A stretch of 64,000 bases of DNA from Streptococcus suis S735 (GTDB lineage: Bacteria; Bacillota; Bacilli; Lactobacillales; Streptococcaceae): NCBI RefSeq assembly GCF_000294495.1, contig NC_018526.1:930001-994000 (forward strand), given 5' to 3'. The position numbers and the translations under genes were made by a program. Of this stretch, positions 28,541-38,844 are shown piece by piece. The notes below the pieces were generated by a model. The model was not told where the DNA came from. It made no database searches and saw nothing but the letters and a program-made list of their open reading frames with translations. Positions within the stretch are counted from its first letter, which is position 1, and each line of letters begins with the position of its first letter.

Positions 28541-29299
28541 TTAGCCGAACTTACCTGTAATATAGTCTTCTGTTTCTTTATTGGCAGGATTCAAGAACAT
28601 TTCTTTTGTCAAATTGTATTCTATCAAATCGCCATCAAGGAAGAAACCTGTTCGATCTGAAATACGTGATGCCTGTTGCATAGAACGTGTTACTAGCACC
28701 ATTGTATACTTATCTTTCAGACCATAAAGTGTGTCCTCAATTTTACCAGCTGAGATCGGGTCAAGGGCTGAAGTTGGCTCATCCAACAAAATAATTTTGG
28801 GGCTTGTTGCCAATACACGGGCCACACATACACGTTGCTGCTGACCACCTGAAAGTCCAACTGCTGAGTCATGCAAGCGATCTTTCACTTCATTCCAAAT
28901 AGAAGCACCAATCAAGGAACGCTCAACTGCTTCGTCCAAGACCTGCTTGTCCTTGATACCGTTAATACGTAAACCATAAACGACATTCTCGTAGATAGAC
29001 ATCGGGAATGGGTTTGGTTGTTGGAATACCATACCGATTTCCTTACGAAGATCAACAGTATCCGTACGAGGACTGTATATGTTCTTTCCGTTGTAATCAA
29101 TCGCACCTGTCAATGTTACCTCTGGGTTTAAATCTCCCATACGGTTAATAGAACGCAAGAGGGTTGACTTACCAGAACCAGAGGGTCCAATCAAAGCAGT
29201 AATTTCATTTGGATAGAAATCGATTGACACATTATTCAAGGCTTTTTTCTTGTTATAGTAAACAGACAAATCTTTTACTTGTAAAATAGGTGATGTCAT
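28541..29299 (-). CDS. pstB2: Phosphate ABC transporter ATP-binding protein, second copy (PstB2)
   Basis: 252 aa ATPase. Walker A is [13 protein letters not shown], signature [13 protein letters not shown] and Walker [14 protein letters not shown]. The H-loop position, His in most ABC ATPases (VTHNMQ in the neighbouring copy), is Arg here ([10 protein letters not shown]). It probably works with the other PstB as an asymmetric pair. It lies 11 bp downstream of pstB1. Confidence 0.93.
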   Translation of the reverse strand: MTSPILQVKDLSVYYNKKKALNNVSIDFYPNEITALIGPSGSGKSTLLRSINRMGDLNPEVTLTGAIDYNGKNIYSPRTDTVDLRKEIGMVFQQPNPFPMSIYENVVYGLRINGIKDKQVLDEAVERSLIGASIWNEVKDRLHDSAVGLSGGQQQRVCVARVLATSPKIILLDEPTSALDPISAGKIEDTLYGLKDKYTMVLVTRSMQQASRISDRTGFFLDGDLIEYNLTKEMFLNPANKETEDYITGKFG

Positions 29300-29310
29300 T
29301 TGTTTCCTTT

Positions 29311-30114
29311 CTATCCAAAATGTCCTGAAACGTAGTCACTAGTTGACTTGAGTTTTGCATTCTGGAAGACATTTGCTGTCTTATCATATTCAATCAAGTC
29401 ACCCAGATAGAAGAAAGCTGTGTAATCACTTGCACGAGCTGCTTGTTGCATATTGTGCGTAACAATGATAATGGTGTAGTCCTTCTTCAATTCAAACATA
29501 GTTTCTTCTAACTGCATAGTCGCAATTGGATCCAAGGCTGATGCAGGCTCATCCATAAGCAAGATTTGTGGTTTTACAGAGATAGCTCGTGCAATACACA
29601 AACGCTGTTGCTGTCCACCTGATAAGGTAAAGGCTGACTTGTGCAAGTCATCTTTTACCTGATCCCAAAGGGCTGCTTGTTTCAGAGAAGTTTCAACAAT
29701 CTCATCCAAAACCTGCTTATCTTTCACACCTGCACGTTCATGTGCGAATGTGATGTTGCGATAAATCGATTTTGCAAATGGGTTGGGACGTTGGAATACC
29801 ATTCCGATATGCTTACGAATTTCGTAAACGTTCATATCTGGTCTATTGATGTCGATTCCTTCATAAAGAATTTGACCGGTTACCTTAGCAATATCAATAG
29901 TATCATTCATACGATTAAGACTGCGAAGATAGGTTGATTTCCCACACCCTGATGGTCCAATCAAGGCTGTAATTTTATTTTTTTCGAACTGCATATCAAT
30001 GCCCTTGATTGCTTCATTTTTACCATAGTAAACATGAACATCTTTTGTCGAAAGGGCGATATTCTCCTCTGGAAAAGTAATGATATGGCGTTCATTCCAG
30101 TTGTAATCTGCCAT
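29311..30114 (-). CDS. pstB1: Phosphate ABC transporter ATP-binding protein, first copy (PstB1)
   Basis: 267 aa ATPase with canonical motifs: Walker [14 protein letters not shown], signature [13 protein letters not shown], Walker [14 protein letters not shown] and H-loop [10 protein letters not shown]. The N-terminus has about 20 extra residues ([17 protein letters not shown]) before the ABC core. It energises phosphate import through PstCA. Confidence 0.95.
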   Translation of the reverse strand: MADYNWNERHIITFPEENIALSTKDVHVYYGKNEAIKGIDMQFEKNKITALIGPSGCGKSTYLRSLNRMNDTIDIAKVTGQILYEGIDINRPDMNVYEIRKHIGMVFQRPNPFAKSIYRNITFAHERAGVKDKQVLDEIVETSLKQAALWDQVKDDLHKSAFTLSGGQQQRLCIARAISVKPQILLMDEPASALDPIATMQLEETMFELKKDYTIIIVTHNMQQAARASDYTAFFYLGDLIEYDKTANVFQNAKLKSTSDYVSGHFG

Positions 30115-30138
30115 TTTTTCTCCTTATAAGTCAGACTT

Positions 30139-31026
30139 CTAGGCTGCTGAAGTCAGTTTCGCATGAAGTTTCTTACCAATATAACGTGCAGAAAGGTTGA
30201 AAATCAAGATGAAGACCAAGAGAATCGCTGCTGAACCAGCAGAAACTTGGGTTGCATCTGGAATTGTACCTTCGCTGTTTACCTTCCAGATATGAACCGC
30301 AAGGGTTTCTGATTGACGGAAGATAGAAATCGGACTAGTAACACTCAATGGATTCCAGTTTGACCAGTCAAGAGCTGGAGCTGACTGACCAGCCGTGTAG
30401 ATAAGAGCTGCTGCCTCACCGAAGATACGACCAGATGCCAAGACGATACCTGTTACAATCCCTGGAAGTGCTTCTGGAATAACAACATGGAGAACAGTTT
30501 CCCAACGTGATAGACCAAGAGCCAATCCTGCTTCACGTTGTGTATGGTGAACGTGACGAAGGCTGTCCTCTACGTTACGTGTCATCTGTGGTAAGTTGAA
30601 GACTGTAAGAGCCAAGGCACCTGATAAGATAGAAAAACCGTACTCAAACTGAACAACGAAAATCAAGTAACCAAACAAACCAACGACAACGGAAGGTAGG
30701 GATGACAAAATCTCAATACAGGTACGGATAAAGTTAGTCAATGGACCTTTTTTAGCATATTCAGCCAAATAAATACCTGCACCGGTTGACAAGGGAACAG
30801 AAATTAAGAGCGTTACAACCAATAGGAAGAATGAGTTGTAGAGCTGAATTCCAATACCACCACCAGCTTTGTAAGACGAAGATTTACTTGTCAAAAAATC
30901 CCAGCTTACATGTGGCAGACCACGTAGCAAGATGTAAAGAATCAGTGACGTCAAGATAACGACAATCACACCAGCGATTGAGTAAAGAATACCAGTCGCC
31001 AATTTATCAAATTTTTTAGCGTGCAT
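30139..31026 (-). CDS. pstA: Phosphate ABC transporter permease PstA
   Basis: 295 aa permease with about six membrane segments. The coupling-helix region is REAGLALGLSRWETVLHVVI, typical of BPD_transp_1 proteins. It overlaps the end of pstC by 11 bp and pairs with it in the membrane. Confidence 0.94.
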   Translation of the reverse strand: MHAKKFDKLATGILYSIAGVIVVILTSLILYILLRGLPHVSWDFLTSKSSSYKAGGGIGIQLYNSFFLLVVTLLISVPLSTGAGIYLAEYAKKGPLTNFIRTCIEILSSLPSVVVGLFGYLIFVVQFEYGFSILSGALALTVFNLPQMTRNVEDSLRHVHHTQREAGLALGLSRWETVLHVVIPEALPGIVTGIVLASGRIFGEAAALIYTAGQSAPALDWSNWNPLSVTSPISIFRQSETLAVHIWKVNSEGTIPDATQVSAGSAAILLVFILIFNLSARYIGKKLHAKLTSAA

Positions 31027-31933
31027 AGTTTTTCTTACCCTCTCTCGTAATAAATTTCATAATCATGTTAAAGATAAGGCTCATCAAGAGCAAGACTAGG
31101 GCCAAGGACCATAGGACGTTGTTCTGAACAGTTCCCATAACTGTATTACCGATACCCATTGTCAAAACAGAAGTCAAAGTCGCTGCTGGCGTTGTCAAGG
31201 AAGTCGGGATAACCGCAGAGTTCCCCACTACCATCTGAATAGCCAAGGCTTCACCAAAGGCACGCGCCATACCAAAGATAACGGCCGTAAAAATACCTGG
31301 CTTAGCCGCGTTCAAAATAACACGCCAAATCGTCTGCCAACGAGTGGCTCCCATAGCCAAACTTGCTTCGCGGTAGTGACGAGGTACTGCACGTAAACTG
31401 TCAACCGTCATAAAGGTTACTGTTGGCAAAATCATAACGAAAAGTACAAATACACCCGACAAGATACCGAAACCTGTTCCACCGAAGATTGAACGTACAA
31501 ATGGCACAACTACTTGCAAACCAATGAAACCGTATACAACCGATGGAATACCAACCAAAAGTTCGATAACAGGTTGTAAGATTTTTGCACCACGTTTTGG
31601 TGATATTTCTGTCATGAAGACCGCTGCACCGATTGCGATAGGGGTCGCAACAACAGCTGACAGAATCGTAACAATGAAAGAACCTGAAATCATTGGCAGG
31701 GCACCAAATATTTTCGAGCTTGGTTCCCACTTGCTTCCAAATAAGAAATCAGTGATGCTCACACCGTCAACAAAGAAAGTCGATAATCCACGCTGTGCAA
31801 CGAAAATCAAAATCATTGCAACAATAAAGACAATCAATGATAGACAAAGGAATGTAATTACCTTACCAAACTTCTCTAATCGAGAATTTTTAGATGGAGA
31901 CGATAACTCTTTTGCTAGTTGTTCGTTTTTCAT
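31016..31933 (-). CDS. pstC: Phosphate ABC transporter permease PstC
   Basis: 305 aa permease with about six membrane segments. The coupling-helix region is REASLAMGATRWQTIWRVIL, and PKRGAKILQPVIELLVGIPS is typical of PstC. It starts 2 bp after the pstS stop, so the operon is tightly coupled. Confidence 0.94.
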   Translation of the reverse strand: MKNEQLAKELSSPSKNSRLEKFGKVITFLCLSLIVFIVAMILIFVAQRGLSTFFVDGVSITDFLFGSKWEPSSKIFGALPMISGSFIVTILSAVVATPIAIGAAVFMTEISPKRGAKILQPVIELLVGIPSVVYGFIGLQVVVPFVRSIFGGTGFGILSGVFVLFVMILPTVTFMTVDSLRAVPRHYREASLAMGATRWQTIWRVILNAAKPGIFTAVIFGMARAFGEALAIQMVVGNSAVIPTSLTTPAATLTSVLTMGIGNTVMGTVQNNVLWSLALVLLLMSLIFNMIMKFITREGKKNYAR

Positions 31934-31935
31934 GC

Positions 31936-32805
31936 TTACTCCTTCTCAGTCACCGTGCCATCAGCACTTTTCACAACTTTCATATCGTTGATAGAAATGT
32001 ATCCCATACTTTCAACGATACCATTTTGAACTTCATCTGACATCATGTAATCTAAAAATTCTTCTGTCAAATCAGTCGCTTTTCCCATCGTATACATATG
32101 CTCATAGGACCAAATTGGCCAATCATTTGTTGCTACATTTTCAGCAGTTGGTTCAAAACCGTTTAACTTAATTGTTTTAACGGAATCATCTAGATAAGCA
32201 AATGATAGGTAGGAAATTGCACCTGGTGTCTGAGCAACAATAGATTTTACCATACCGTTAGAATCTTGTTCTTGACTCTGAGTTGCGGTTTGTCCATCCA
32301 TGATAACACTATCAAAGGTCGCACGTGAACCTGAACTAGCTGCACGGTTAATGATTGAAATTTCCAAATCCTTACCGCCCAGCTCTTTCCAGTTGGTAAT
32401 CTCACCTGTAAAAATTTTACGCAGATCTTCTGTAGTAATATCTTTAACCGATACCTGCTCATTTACAATAACGGCCAAACCAGCTACTGCTACTTGATGG
32501 TCAACAAGTTTACTTGCATCAATACCATCTTTTTCCTCAGCAAATACGTCAGAGTTACCAATCTGAACAGCTCCAGACTGAACTTGTGACAAGCCAGTAC
32601 CTGACCCTCCCCCCTGAACGTTGATGGATTTACCGATATTGACACTACCAAATTCATCTGCCGCTGCCTCAACAAGTGGTTGAAGCGCCGTCGAACCTAC
32701 GGCTGTAATAGACTCTCCTCGATCGATCCAAGAAGAACAACCAGAAAGAGCCATACTACTCAAAAGAAACAAAGCTGCAATTCCAAGCTTCTGCTTTTTT
32801 TTCAT
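31936..32805 (-). CDS. pstS: Phosphate-binding lipoprotein PstS
   Basis: 289 aa lipoprotein. The signal peptide ends at MALSGCSSW (Cys23). Phosphate-binding loops are visible as [31 protein letters not shown] and [13 protein letters not shown]. It is the first gene of the operon and delivers phosphate to PstCA. No phoBR-type pair lies next to it, so control is from elsewhere. Confidence 0.95.
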   Translation of the reverse strand: MKKKQKLGIAALFLLSSMALSGCSSWIDRGESITAVGSTALQPLVEAAADEFGSVNIGKSINVQGGGSGTGLSQVQSGAVQIGNSDVFAEEKDGIDASKLVDHQVAVAGLAVIVNEQVSVKDITTEDLRKIFTGEITNWKELGGKDLEISIINRAASSGSRATFDSVIMDGQTATQSQEQDSNGMVKSIVAQTPGAISYLSFAYLDDSVKTIKLNGFEPTAENVATNDWPIWSYEHMYTMGKATDLTEEFLDYMMSDEVQNGIVESMGYISINDMKVVKSADGTVTEKE

Positions 32806-32893
32806 TTCATTTTTTCCTTTACATTTTTCAGTGGAATCTCCTAAAATTAACTCTGTATTTTACATAGAATTTACAAGATATTTCCACTCATCC

Positions 32894-32922
32894 ACTATAT
32901 CATATAAAAAGACAAGTTGCAA
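32894..32922 (-). promoter_or_regulatory. pst operon promoter
   Basis: On the minus strand TTGCAA (32917-32922), 17 bp spacer and TATAGT (32894-32899) lie about 90 bp before pstS. No clear PHO box was identified. Confidence 0.65.
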
Positions 32923-32942
32923 AAAAAATTTGCTGATTTATT

Positions 32943-34244
32943 TTAAAATCTCAACCCTTTTGGAAAGCCGTTTTTAAGCGTTCCAGATACAATTTTTGCG
33001 AAACTAAGACCGTTCCCCTGGACTGCTACCTGATACCAGCCATTAGCTAAATCCTTGGACACAGCTATGGTATGTCCTGCAGTATAGGACGAGAATTCTT
33101 CTAAGCTGATTTCCACTCGATTTTCAACCTCCGAACTATGGAGTGCTAGACCTAAAGCAAAACTTGGTTCAAATCTTTTTTTCTTATACGTCCCCAAGTG
33201 AAGACCATTTCGAGCAATCTTTACTTTTGACAAATCAGGAAGGCCGTGTGGCAGTAGGTAGAGATTGTCGCCAAAAACCTGCAGTAAACCATCCAATTGA
33301 ACCCTTAAATGCTTCTGTTCAAATTCTTTCCAGAGAGATTGTTGTTCTCTATTCAAATTAGATTTTCCTGGTTTTAATTTTTTCTGACTGGCTTCCCCTA
33401 GAAATCTAAATTTGGCAACGAACTGACCTTCTCCTGCAAAATGGTGGGGATACATACGAGCAACTTCTGTATATCCGATTCCTTCTACCATTCCATTGAT
33501 TTTAGGAATGTCTATTAGTTCCAAATCATACTGTTCTAAGAGCCAAGTCACTACTTCTTCATTTTCCTCTGGTGACCAAGTGCAAGTAGAATAAATCAAT
33601 TGACCATCTGGAGCCAACATGTTCAAGGCCGATTCTAAAATTTCACGCTGTAAGCTTGCACATTGTGCTGGATAATGTTTGGACCAATATTGAATCGCAT
33701 CGGGGTATTTTCGAAACATCCCTTCACCTGAACAGGGAGCGTCTAGGACAATCATATCGAAATATCCTGGAAAGACCTTTTCCAAGCGGTCTGCTGATTC
33801 ATTTGTTACAACAACATTCCTCGCTCCGAAACGCTCAATATTTTCAGCCAATATCCTTGCTCGTTTGTTAGAAATTTCATTACTAACCAAGAGCCCCGTA
33901 TTTTCTAAGTATGAAAGCAAGTGAGTAGACTTTCCTCCTGGCGCTGCTGCCAAGTCCAATACTTTCATCCCTTTTTTCGGTGCTGCAATCTGACCTACAA
34001 CCTGTGCAGCTGGCTCTTGTGAGTAGACTAAGCCAGTTACATGTTCTGGAGATTTCCCTGAGACCTTACCATAGTATGACCAAGTCATATTAGGGATTGG
34101 TTGCTCAAAGTCCAATTGGCTTTCTTTAAGAGGATTTGTGCGAAATCCTGAGATTGGGTCTTGTTCAAAACTCTCAAAAAATGCTTGGGCTTCACTACCA
34201 AGCAAATGATTATATTTATCTATAAAATCCTGTGGTAATTGCAT
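32943..34244 (-). CDS. RsmF/YebU-family rRNA (cytosine-5) methyltransferase
   Basis: 433 aa NOL1/NOP2/Sun methyltransferase. The SAM site is VLDLAAAPGGKSTHLLSYL. The two cysteines of m5C enzymes are in motif IV (VLDAPCSGEGMFRK) and motif VI (IYSTCTWSPEENEEV). The C-terminal domain (about residues 290-433) resembles the RNA-binding part of RsmF/YebU. Its start codon abuts the stop of the inositol phosphatase gene upstream. Confidence 0.9.
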   Translation of the reverse strand: MQLPQDFIDKYNHLLGSEAQAFFESFEQDPISGFRTNPLKESQLDFEQPIPNMTWSYYGKVSGKSPEHVTGLVYSQEPAAQVVGQIAAPKKGMKVLDLAAAPGGKSTHLLSYLENTGLLVSNEISNKRARILAENIERFGARNVVVTNESADRLEKVFPGYFDMIVLDAPCSGEGMFRKYPDAIQYWSKHYPAQCASLQREILESALNMLAPDGQLIYSTCTWSPEENEEVVTWLLEQYDLELIDIPKINGMVEGIGYTEVARMYPHHFAGEGQFVAKFRFLGEASQKKLKPGKSNLNREQQSLWKEFEQKHLRVQLDGLLQVFGDNLYLLPHGLPDLSKVKIARNGLHLGTYKKKRFEPSFALGLALHSSEVENRVEISLEEFSSYTAGHTIAVSKDLANGWYQVAVQGNGLSFAKIVSGTLKNGFPKGLRF

Positions 34245-35002
34245 TAGAATATATACCCCTTCACTTCCTCAAGATGGGATTCTGATACTAGCATGACAAA
34301 CTCTCGCTTATCATAGGCCAGACTCGGACCCTCAAAACTTAACATGACTAAGCCTAAAGAGGAACCAATAATACTGGCTGCTGCGTAGTCCCATGGACAC
34401 AGATAAGAAGCATAGGCAAATAATCTTCCTTCCAGAACGTGGGCGAAACCAATTCCAGCACTTCCTACAGATCTTGTACCTAAACTTTGATTTGCTAATT
34501 CTGCCACTCCATGTGCATTGCCTGCGTACAACTTTGCATTGATTCCTATCAAACTCTGGCGAAGAGGGCGCAGCTCTGGTTTCTTTAAGCGTTCTTGATT
34601 GCAAAAAACAGGGAATGAATCTCCTCCATGGAAAAGTTTGTCTCGCATGACATCATAGATGATACCGAACTTTCCTACTCCATTTTCAAAATAGGCAATC
34701 ATAATGGCAAAATCAGTTTTCTGAGCAATAAAATTTGTGGTGCCATCAATTGGATCAATAACCCAAACATTTCCCTCATGAATAGAAGAAACGTCCCCAC
34801 CTTCCTCGCCTAAAATCCCATCACCTTGATAGCGAGATTGAATCTGTTGAGTCAACATTTCTTGCACTTGTTTATCAAGGTGTGTTACCAAGTCTGTAAA
34901 GTCACCTTTTTCTTCAATCTGAAGATCATCATGTAAATGCTGTCGGAGAAAATTTCCAGCTTCCAGGACAATCGTTTGGGCAAAGTGATACTTAGTTTCC
35001 AA
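34244..35002 (-). CDS. Inositol monophosphatase family protein (SuhB-like)
   Basis: 252 aa Mg-dependent phosphatase. Metal-site motifs are GEEGGDV, the diagnostic [14 protein letters not shown] and the C-terminal [12 protein letters not shown]. The start is TTG at 35002, nine bases after an AAAGGAG box; the frame is open further upstream to 35122, but that would lie inside the UPF0223 gene. It may act on inositol phosphates, NADP or related sugar phosphates. Confidence 0.9.
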   Translation of the reverse strand: METKYHFAQTIVLEAGNFLRQHLHDDLQIEEKGDFTDLVTHLDKQVQEMLTQQIQSRYQGDGILGEEGGDVSSIHEGNVWVIDPIDGTTNFIAQKTDFAIMIAYFENGVGKFGIIYDVMRDKLFHGGDSFPVFCNQERLKKPELRPLRQSLIGINAKLYAGNAHGVAELANQSLGTRSVGSAGIGFAHVLEGRLFAYASYLCPWDYAAASIIGSSLGLVMLSFEGPSLAYDKREFVMLVSESHLEEVKGYIF

Positions 35003-35270
35003 AACAAATAACTCCTTTCCCTTTATCTCGAGCAGCCTTAACAACTCGATAGGTTGAATAACCAGAAACTGCTTCAAAGTCACGATCAATTTGACGTTCC
35101 TGTCCCTTACTTTTAACAACATCTTTGAAGCTTTTATAACTAGCTAATATAGCTACCGCATCTGCTCCTTTTTCATAAGCTGCCTCCACCTGATTCAAAA
35201 AAGAAAGCACGGAGGAAATCTCCTCTGTGCTCCACGAAAAATCAAGTGGATATGAATAATTTTTGTTCAT
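34992..35270 (-). CDS. UPF0223 family protein (YktA-like)
   Basis: 92 aa conserved Firmicute protein of unknown function. Characteristic segments are [20 protein letters not shown] and [20 protein letters not shown]. It overlaps the following phosphatase gene by 11 bp. The gene pair is conserved in streptococci and often follows an spx paralogue, as here. Confidence 0.85.
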   Translation of the reverse strand: MNKNYSYPLDFSWSTEEISSVLSFLNQVEAAYEKGADAVAILASYKSFKDVVKSKGQERQIDRDFEAVSGYSTYRVVKAARDKGKGVICFGN

Positions 35271-35284
35271 ATCTTTTATCTTTC

Positions 35285-35686
35285 TTATCCTATTTCTGCT
35301 CTCAATGTAGCATTTTTTAGTTCTTGTTTGCGATACTTCCGCGGAAGAAATGCACGAATTTCATCTTCGTTAAAACCAATCTGCATCCGCTTCTCATCCA
35401 AAATAATCGGACGCCGTAAGAGACTCGGATAGGTTTCGATTAACCCAATAAGCTGCTTCACAGAAAGCTCATCAACATCAATATCTAGTTTCTGAAAAAC
35501 TTTTGAACGGGTAGAAATCAAGTCATCTGTCCCATTTTCTGTCAATGCTAAAATGTTCTTTAATTCCTCAGCAGTTAGAGGGCTAGTCATAATATTGTGC
35601 TCAATAAAAGGGACTTCGTGACTTGTCAGCCAAGCACGAGCTTTACGACAACTGGTACAACTCGGTGACAAAAATAAAGTAATCAT
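35285..35686 (-). CDS. spx: Spx/MgsR-family regulator (ArsC-like)
   Basis: 133 aa thioredoxin-fold protein that binds the RNA polymerase alpha subunit in known Spx proteins. It has the redox pair in [14 protein letters not shown], and the RPI segment ([17 protein letters not shown]). ATG 35686 is chosen as it gives the usual [10 protein letters not shown] start; upstream codons to 35710 are less likely. Streptococci carry several Spx paralogues; which one this is cannot be told here. Confidence 0.88.
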   Translation of the reverse strand: MITLFLSPSCTSCRKARAWLTSHEVPFIEHNIMTSPLTAEELKNILALTENGTDDLISTRSKVFQKLDIDVDELSVKQLIGLIETYPSLLRRPIILDEKRMQIGFNEDEIRAFLPRKYRKQELKNATLRAEIG

Positions 35687-35723
35687 GTCTTCCATCCCCT
35701 CTAAAAACATTTTTCTTCTTATT

Positions 35724-35752
35724 ATTATACTCTAACTTAAAAGAGTTTTCAA
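35724..35752 (-). promoter_or_regulatory. spx promoter
   Basis: On the minus strand TTGAAA (35747-35752), a 17 bp spacer and TATAAT (35724-35729) form a near-consensus promoter about 40 bp before the gene. Confidence 0.75.
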
Positions 35753-35760
35753 TAGTAAAT

Positions 35761-36507
35761 CTAATCTCTTCCCTGTAATTCACCTAATTTTCCTAAAGAT
35801 TCTATTTTTTTCTCTAAGCGTAATAATGTTTCGTTTTGTTCATCAATTTTTGCCATCAAGATATCCAACTTCGTTTCTCGCTCTGTTTCAGAGAAAAAAC
35901 GAGTTATTGTGGAGGTAACCATACCAAAAGTACAAATACCAACCAACATCAAGAGGATGGCTATAATTTTAGAAATCGTATCTTGGGGGACAATATCTCC
36001 ATACCCTACAGTTGTCATCGTTACAATGGACCACCAAAGTGCATCGAAGAATGATTTTCCTTCAATTACTGATAATAAGACACTTGAAACTAGCACTGCT
36101 GAGATATTTAACATCAACACTTTGGATAAACTGTTGGTATGCAAAAGCTTGTTGATTGTATCCCAGAATCGATTAGACAGGGCAAATATTCTCGTTACTT
36201 TGACCAATCTGAAGAGTCGTGCAAGTCTTCCCAAGCGAAGAAAACTGAAGAATGAATCAAATGGAATAATGGCAATTAATTCCAAGATATGTCCCTGTAC
36301 ATATTCAAGTATGTCATCCGCATAATAAAGCTGAGCAAAATAATCGCAAACAAAAATAAACCATAAGAGCAAGTCTAGTACCCGATACCCACTAGAATTG
36401 GCAATACTAGCATCCATTAATTCAAGTACGATAAGAAATACATAGACTACAGCTATGTAGGTCATAGCCTTCTCATAAAAAGGATGACGAATCAATCGTT
36501 TAAGCAT
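35761..36507 (-). CDS. Potassium channel family protein
   Basis: 248 aa voltage-gated-like channel. There are about five or six hydrophobic segments, an S4-like segment with spaced arginines (FLRLGRLARLFRLVKVTRIF), and the selectivity filter TMTTVGYGDIVP. The C-terminus is a charged coiled coil (ILMAKIDEQNETLLRLEKKI). ATG at 36507 follows a GGGGGAA box and overlaps the end of ribF by 8 bp. Ion selectivity for K+ is inferred from the filter. Confidence 0.92.
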   Translation of the reverse strand: MLKRLIRHPFYEKAMTYIAVVYVFLIVLELMDASIANSSGYRVLDLLLWFIFVCDYFAQLYYADDILEYVQGHILELIAIIPFDSFFSFLRLGRLARLFRLVKVTRIFALSNRFWDTINKLLHTNSLSKVLMLNISAVLVSSVLLSVIEGKSFFDALWWSIVTMTTVGYGDIVPQDTISKIIAILLMLVGICTFGMVTSTITRFFSETERETKLDILMAKIDEQNETLLRLEKKIESLGKLGELQGRD

Positions 36508-37423
36508 ATTTCCCCCATTGCAAGGCAAATTTCTCATCAGATTTCATCTGCTCCATCAATCCTTCAATTCCATCAAATTTGACCATATCTCGAATTTTTT
36601 CAAACCAAAAAATAGTTATTTTTTCTCCGTAGATAAAGCGGTGAAACCCAAAAATATGGGCTTCTATCCGCATCTCCGTTCCATCAAAGGTCACATTTTT
36701 CCCAACGCTTGTCATAGCTCGATAGCGTTTTCCATCTACTTCGACATCAGCGACGTAGACTCCCTCAGATGGTAAATGGACACGGTCAAAAGGAGCCAGA
36801 TTTGCAGTCGGATAGCCGATGGTGCGTCCTCTGGCATCTCCATGCACCACAATTCCCTCCGTCATAAATGGATAACCTAAAAGTTGATTAGCTAGAGAGA
36901 CATCCCCTGACTGGATAGCCTGACGAATACGAGTTGACGAAACTTTCTCTCCGCCCAGGCTCACTTCACTTACAATTTCTACCTGACCATCAAATAACTC
37001 TGTCAAATCTTTGACATCTGCTCTGCAATTTCCAAAATGATAGTCGAAACCTGCAACCAAAATCTGGGCATTGAGACCTTTAATATAGCGCTCCATAAAC
37101 TGCTGAGGAGTATTATTAGCAAATTCACTAGTAAAATCAGTCAAAATAAGATTATCAACACCATATTTTTTCAATAAGAGGTAGCGCTGCTCTTGACTAG
37201 TCAAATGCAGTAAAAGTTCTGGGCTAAAGCGAGAAAAAGCCAATCGAGGTGACTCTGGAAAGGTCAGAACAGTTACTGTCAAACCTTGCTCATCTGCTAC
37301 TTTTCTTGCTCGATCAAGTAAAGCTTTGTGCCCAAGATGAATCCCATCAAAGTAGCCCAGTACTAAAACCGTCGGCTCCTCTTGATTCAATTCACTATAA
37401 TGTTTAATTGTTCTAATGTTCAT
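36500..37423 (-). CDS. ribF: Bifunctional riboflavin kinase/FAD synthetase
   Basis: 307 aa. The N-terminal nucleotidyltransferase has VLGYFDGIHLGHKALLDRA and VAGFDYHFG, and a SSTRIRQAI segment. The C-terminal flavokinase has GYPTANLAPFDRVHLPSEGV. ATG at 37423 gives the usual MNIRTIKHYSE start; the open frame continues upstream into truB. It makes FMN and FAD from riboflavin. It follows truB, a conserved pairing in Firmicutes. Confidence 0.95.
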   Translation of the reverse strand: MNIRTIKHYSELNQEEPTVLVLGYFDGIHLGHKALLDRARKVADEQGLTVTVLTFPESPRLAFSRFSPELLLHLTSQEQRYLLLKKYGVDNLILTDFTSEFANNTPQQFMERYIKGLNAQILVAGFDYHFGNCRADVKDLTELFDGQVEIVSEVSLGGEKVSSTRIRQAIQSGDVSLANQLLGYPFMTEGIVVHGDARGRTIGYPTANLAPFDRVHLPSEGVYVADVEVDGKRYRAMTSVGKNVTFDGTEMRIEAHIFGFHRFIYGEKITIFWFEKIRDMVKFDGIEGLMEQMKSDEKFALQWGKYA

Positions 37424-37457
37424 GTTTTCTATTTTATCACAGTTATTGAGAAATTTC

Positions 37458-38336
37458 TTAGACCAAAACCTTGCTCGGTTTATACAGCTGGTCGCGTTTT
37501 TCAAAAATAGCAATCAACTGACCATCATGAAAGCCTGCTAAGCGCTCTGCTTCTGCATTCAATTCGACAAATCGACCAAATGTAGCATCTTGCACCTGCT
37601 CTTCTTTCAATTCTACAACAGGTAAATCCCCGATACCACGTTCAATAGGTTGGAGGAATGAAAAATCATTTTCAGCTACCAGCGAAGAAATTTCTTCTAA
37701 AGTCAAGGCATCCGCTAGGTCCATTCCAGCTGATCCTGTTCGTTCCAACTTGGACATATGGCTGGCATAGCCCAACTTAGCCCCTAGGTCAACAGACAGG
37801 GTGCGGACATAGGTGCCCTTACCACAGCGAACTCGGAAGGTAAACCGTGCACAGTCATCTGCTAGTTCAATCGGGCTAGTCCGTTCAAAACTGTAAATCT
37901 CAATTTGGCGTTGAGGACGTTCAACTTCTTCGCCCGCCCGTGCGTATTCGTAGAGTTTACGGCCCTTGACCTTGACAGCAGAGTACATAGGCGGAATCTG
38001 GGTAATAGTGCCTACGAAACTGGTCATAGCCTCATCAACTGCCTGCTCTGCTATGTACAAAACCGGTGTCCGCTCAACAAGATCGCCAGATGCATCTTCT
38101 GTCGTGGTAGAGTAACCAATGGTAATCTCCCCCTCGTAAATCTTGCCCTCTTCCTGCATGTACTCAATCATGCGCGTGGCCTTGCCGACTGCAATGGGCA
38201 GAACACCTGTCACATCTGGATCCAAGGTCCCACCGTGACCAATCTTCTTCTCCTGCAAAATCTTGCGGAGCTTAAAAACAACATCATGCGAGGTCATACC
38301 TGCCTCTTTTTTTACATTAATAATTCCTGAAATCAT
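37458..38336 (-). CDS. truB: tRNA pseudouridine-55 synthase TruB
   Basis: 292 aa. The catalytic aspartate is Asp39 in [15 protein letters not shown], with further conserved [13 protein letters not shown] and [15 protein letters not shown]. It isomerises U55 in the T loop of tRNA. ATG 38336 is chosen by homology ([13 protein letters not shown]). A TATAAT at 38343-38348 just upstream could initiate the truB-ribF-channel transcript. Confidence 0.96.
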   Translation of the reverse strand: MISGIINVKKEAGMTSHDVVFKLRKILQEKKIGHGGTLDPDVTGVLPIAVGKATRMIEYMQEEGKIYEGEITIGYSTTTEDASGDLVERTPVLYIAEQAVDEAMTSFVGTITQIPPMYSAVKVKGRKLYEYARAGEEVERPQRQIEIYSFERTSPIELADDCARFTFRVRCGKGTYVRTLSVDLGAKLGYASHMSKLERTGSAGMDLADALTLEEISSLVAENDFSFLQPIERGIGDLPVVELKEEQVQDATFGRFVELNAEAERLAGFHDGQLIAIFEKRDQLYKPSKVLV

Positions 38337-38355
38337 GTTCTCATTATAACACAAA

Positions 38356-38377
38356 GGACCGCTCTTGTGGGCGGTCC
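38356..38377 (-). terminator. Terminator between the small gene pair and truB
   Basis: On the minus strand GGACCGC-CCACAAGA-GCGGTCC followed by TTTGTGTT lies 9 bases after the stop of the upstream small gene and just before the truB -10. Confidence 0.75.
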
Positions 38378-38385
38378 GGTATCAA

Positions 38386-38595
38386 TCAGTCATCGTAGAA
38401 ACGATAGCTACCGAATGTTGTACCTATCAAATTCTCTAGTTCCTTATGAATACGTCGCATGGTTCCAGAAGGTGCTGCTTCATATGCAACTGCCTCATCA
38501 ATGCTTTCCTCAGCCTCCTCATCATAGCCCCAAGAAAATATCAATGGGGCATCATAATAGCCTTCGTCACCAATTTTTATGGTCGGCCAATCCAA
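38386..38595 (-). CDS. Hypothetical small acidic protein
   Basis: 69 aa protein, not recognised. It is strongly acidic in the middle (WGYDEEAEESIDEAVAYEAA) and aromatic-rich, with no signal or membrane segment. The start is TTG at 38595 with an AAAGGAAA box about ten bases upstream, inside the end of the preceding small gene (overlap 29 bp). An alternative is that it and the upstream frame were once one protein separated by a frameshift. The pair has its own terminator. Confidence 0.5.
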   Translation of the reverse strand: MDWPTIKIGDEGYYDAPLIFSWGYDEEAEESIDEAVAYEAAPSGTMRRIHKELENLIGTTFGSYRFYDD

Positions 38596-38818
38596 CAGCT
38601 TGATTTCCTTTCAAAAATTCTCTAAATTTTTTTGCCTTGCTGATACGAATAGAAGTGTAATCTACTGAATTCTCAACTCGATTATCTGCACCTATATATT
38701 CAATCATATACTCCTGCTCCCTAAGACTGACCGCAACATCTACGCTCTTTCCTTCAATATAATAAGCCTTAAAAAGAATAAAGTCAATATTCTCGTATGT
38801 ACGTTCAAATTGTTTCAT
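38567..38818 (-). CDS. Hypothetical small protein
   Basis: 83 aa protein from ATG 38818 (MKQFERTYENIDFILFKAYY), with an AAAGGAAA box upstream. It has mixed charge, no membrane segment and no recognised domain. It overlaps the next small gene, suggesting coupling. Its position between truB and a broken DUF438 gene, and the AT-rich composition, suggest accessory DNA. Function unknown. Confidence 0.55.
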   Translation of the reverse strand: MKQFERTYENIDFILFKAYYIEGKSVDVAVSLREQEYMIEYIGADNRVENSVDYTSIRISKAKKFREFLKGNQAVGLADHKNW

Positions 38819-38844
38819 GTTCTTTCCTTTCAAAAATGACTAAA

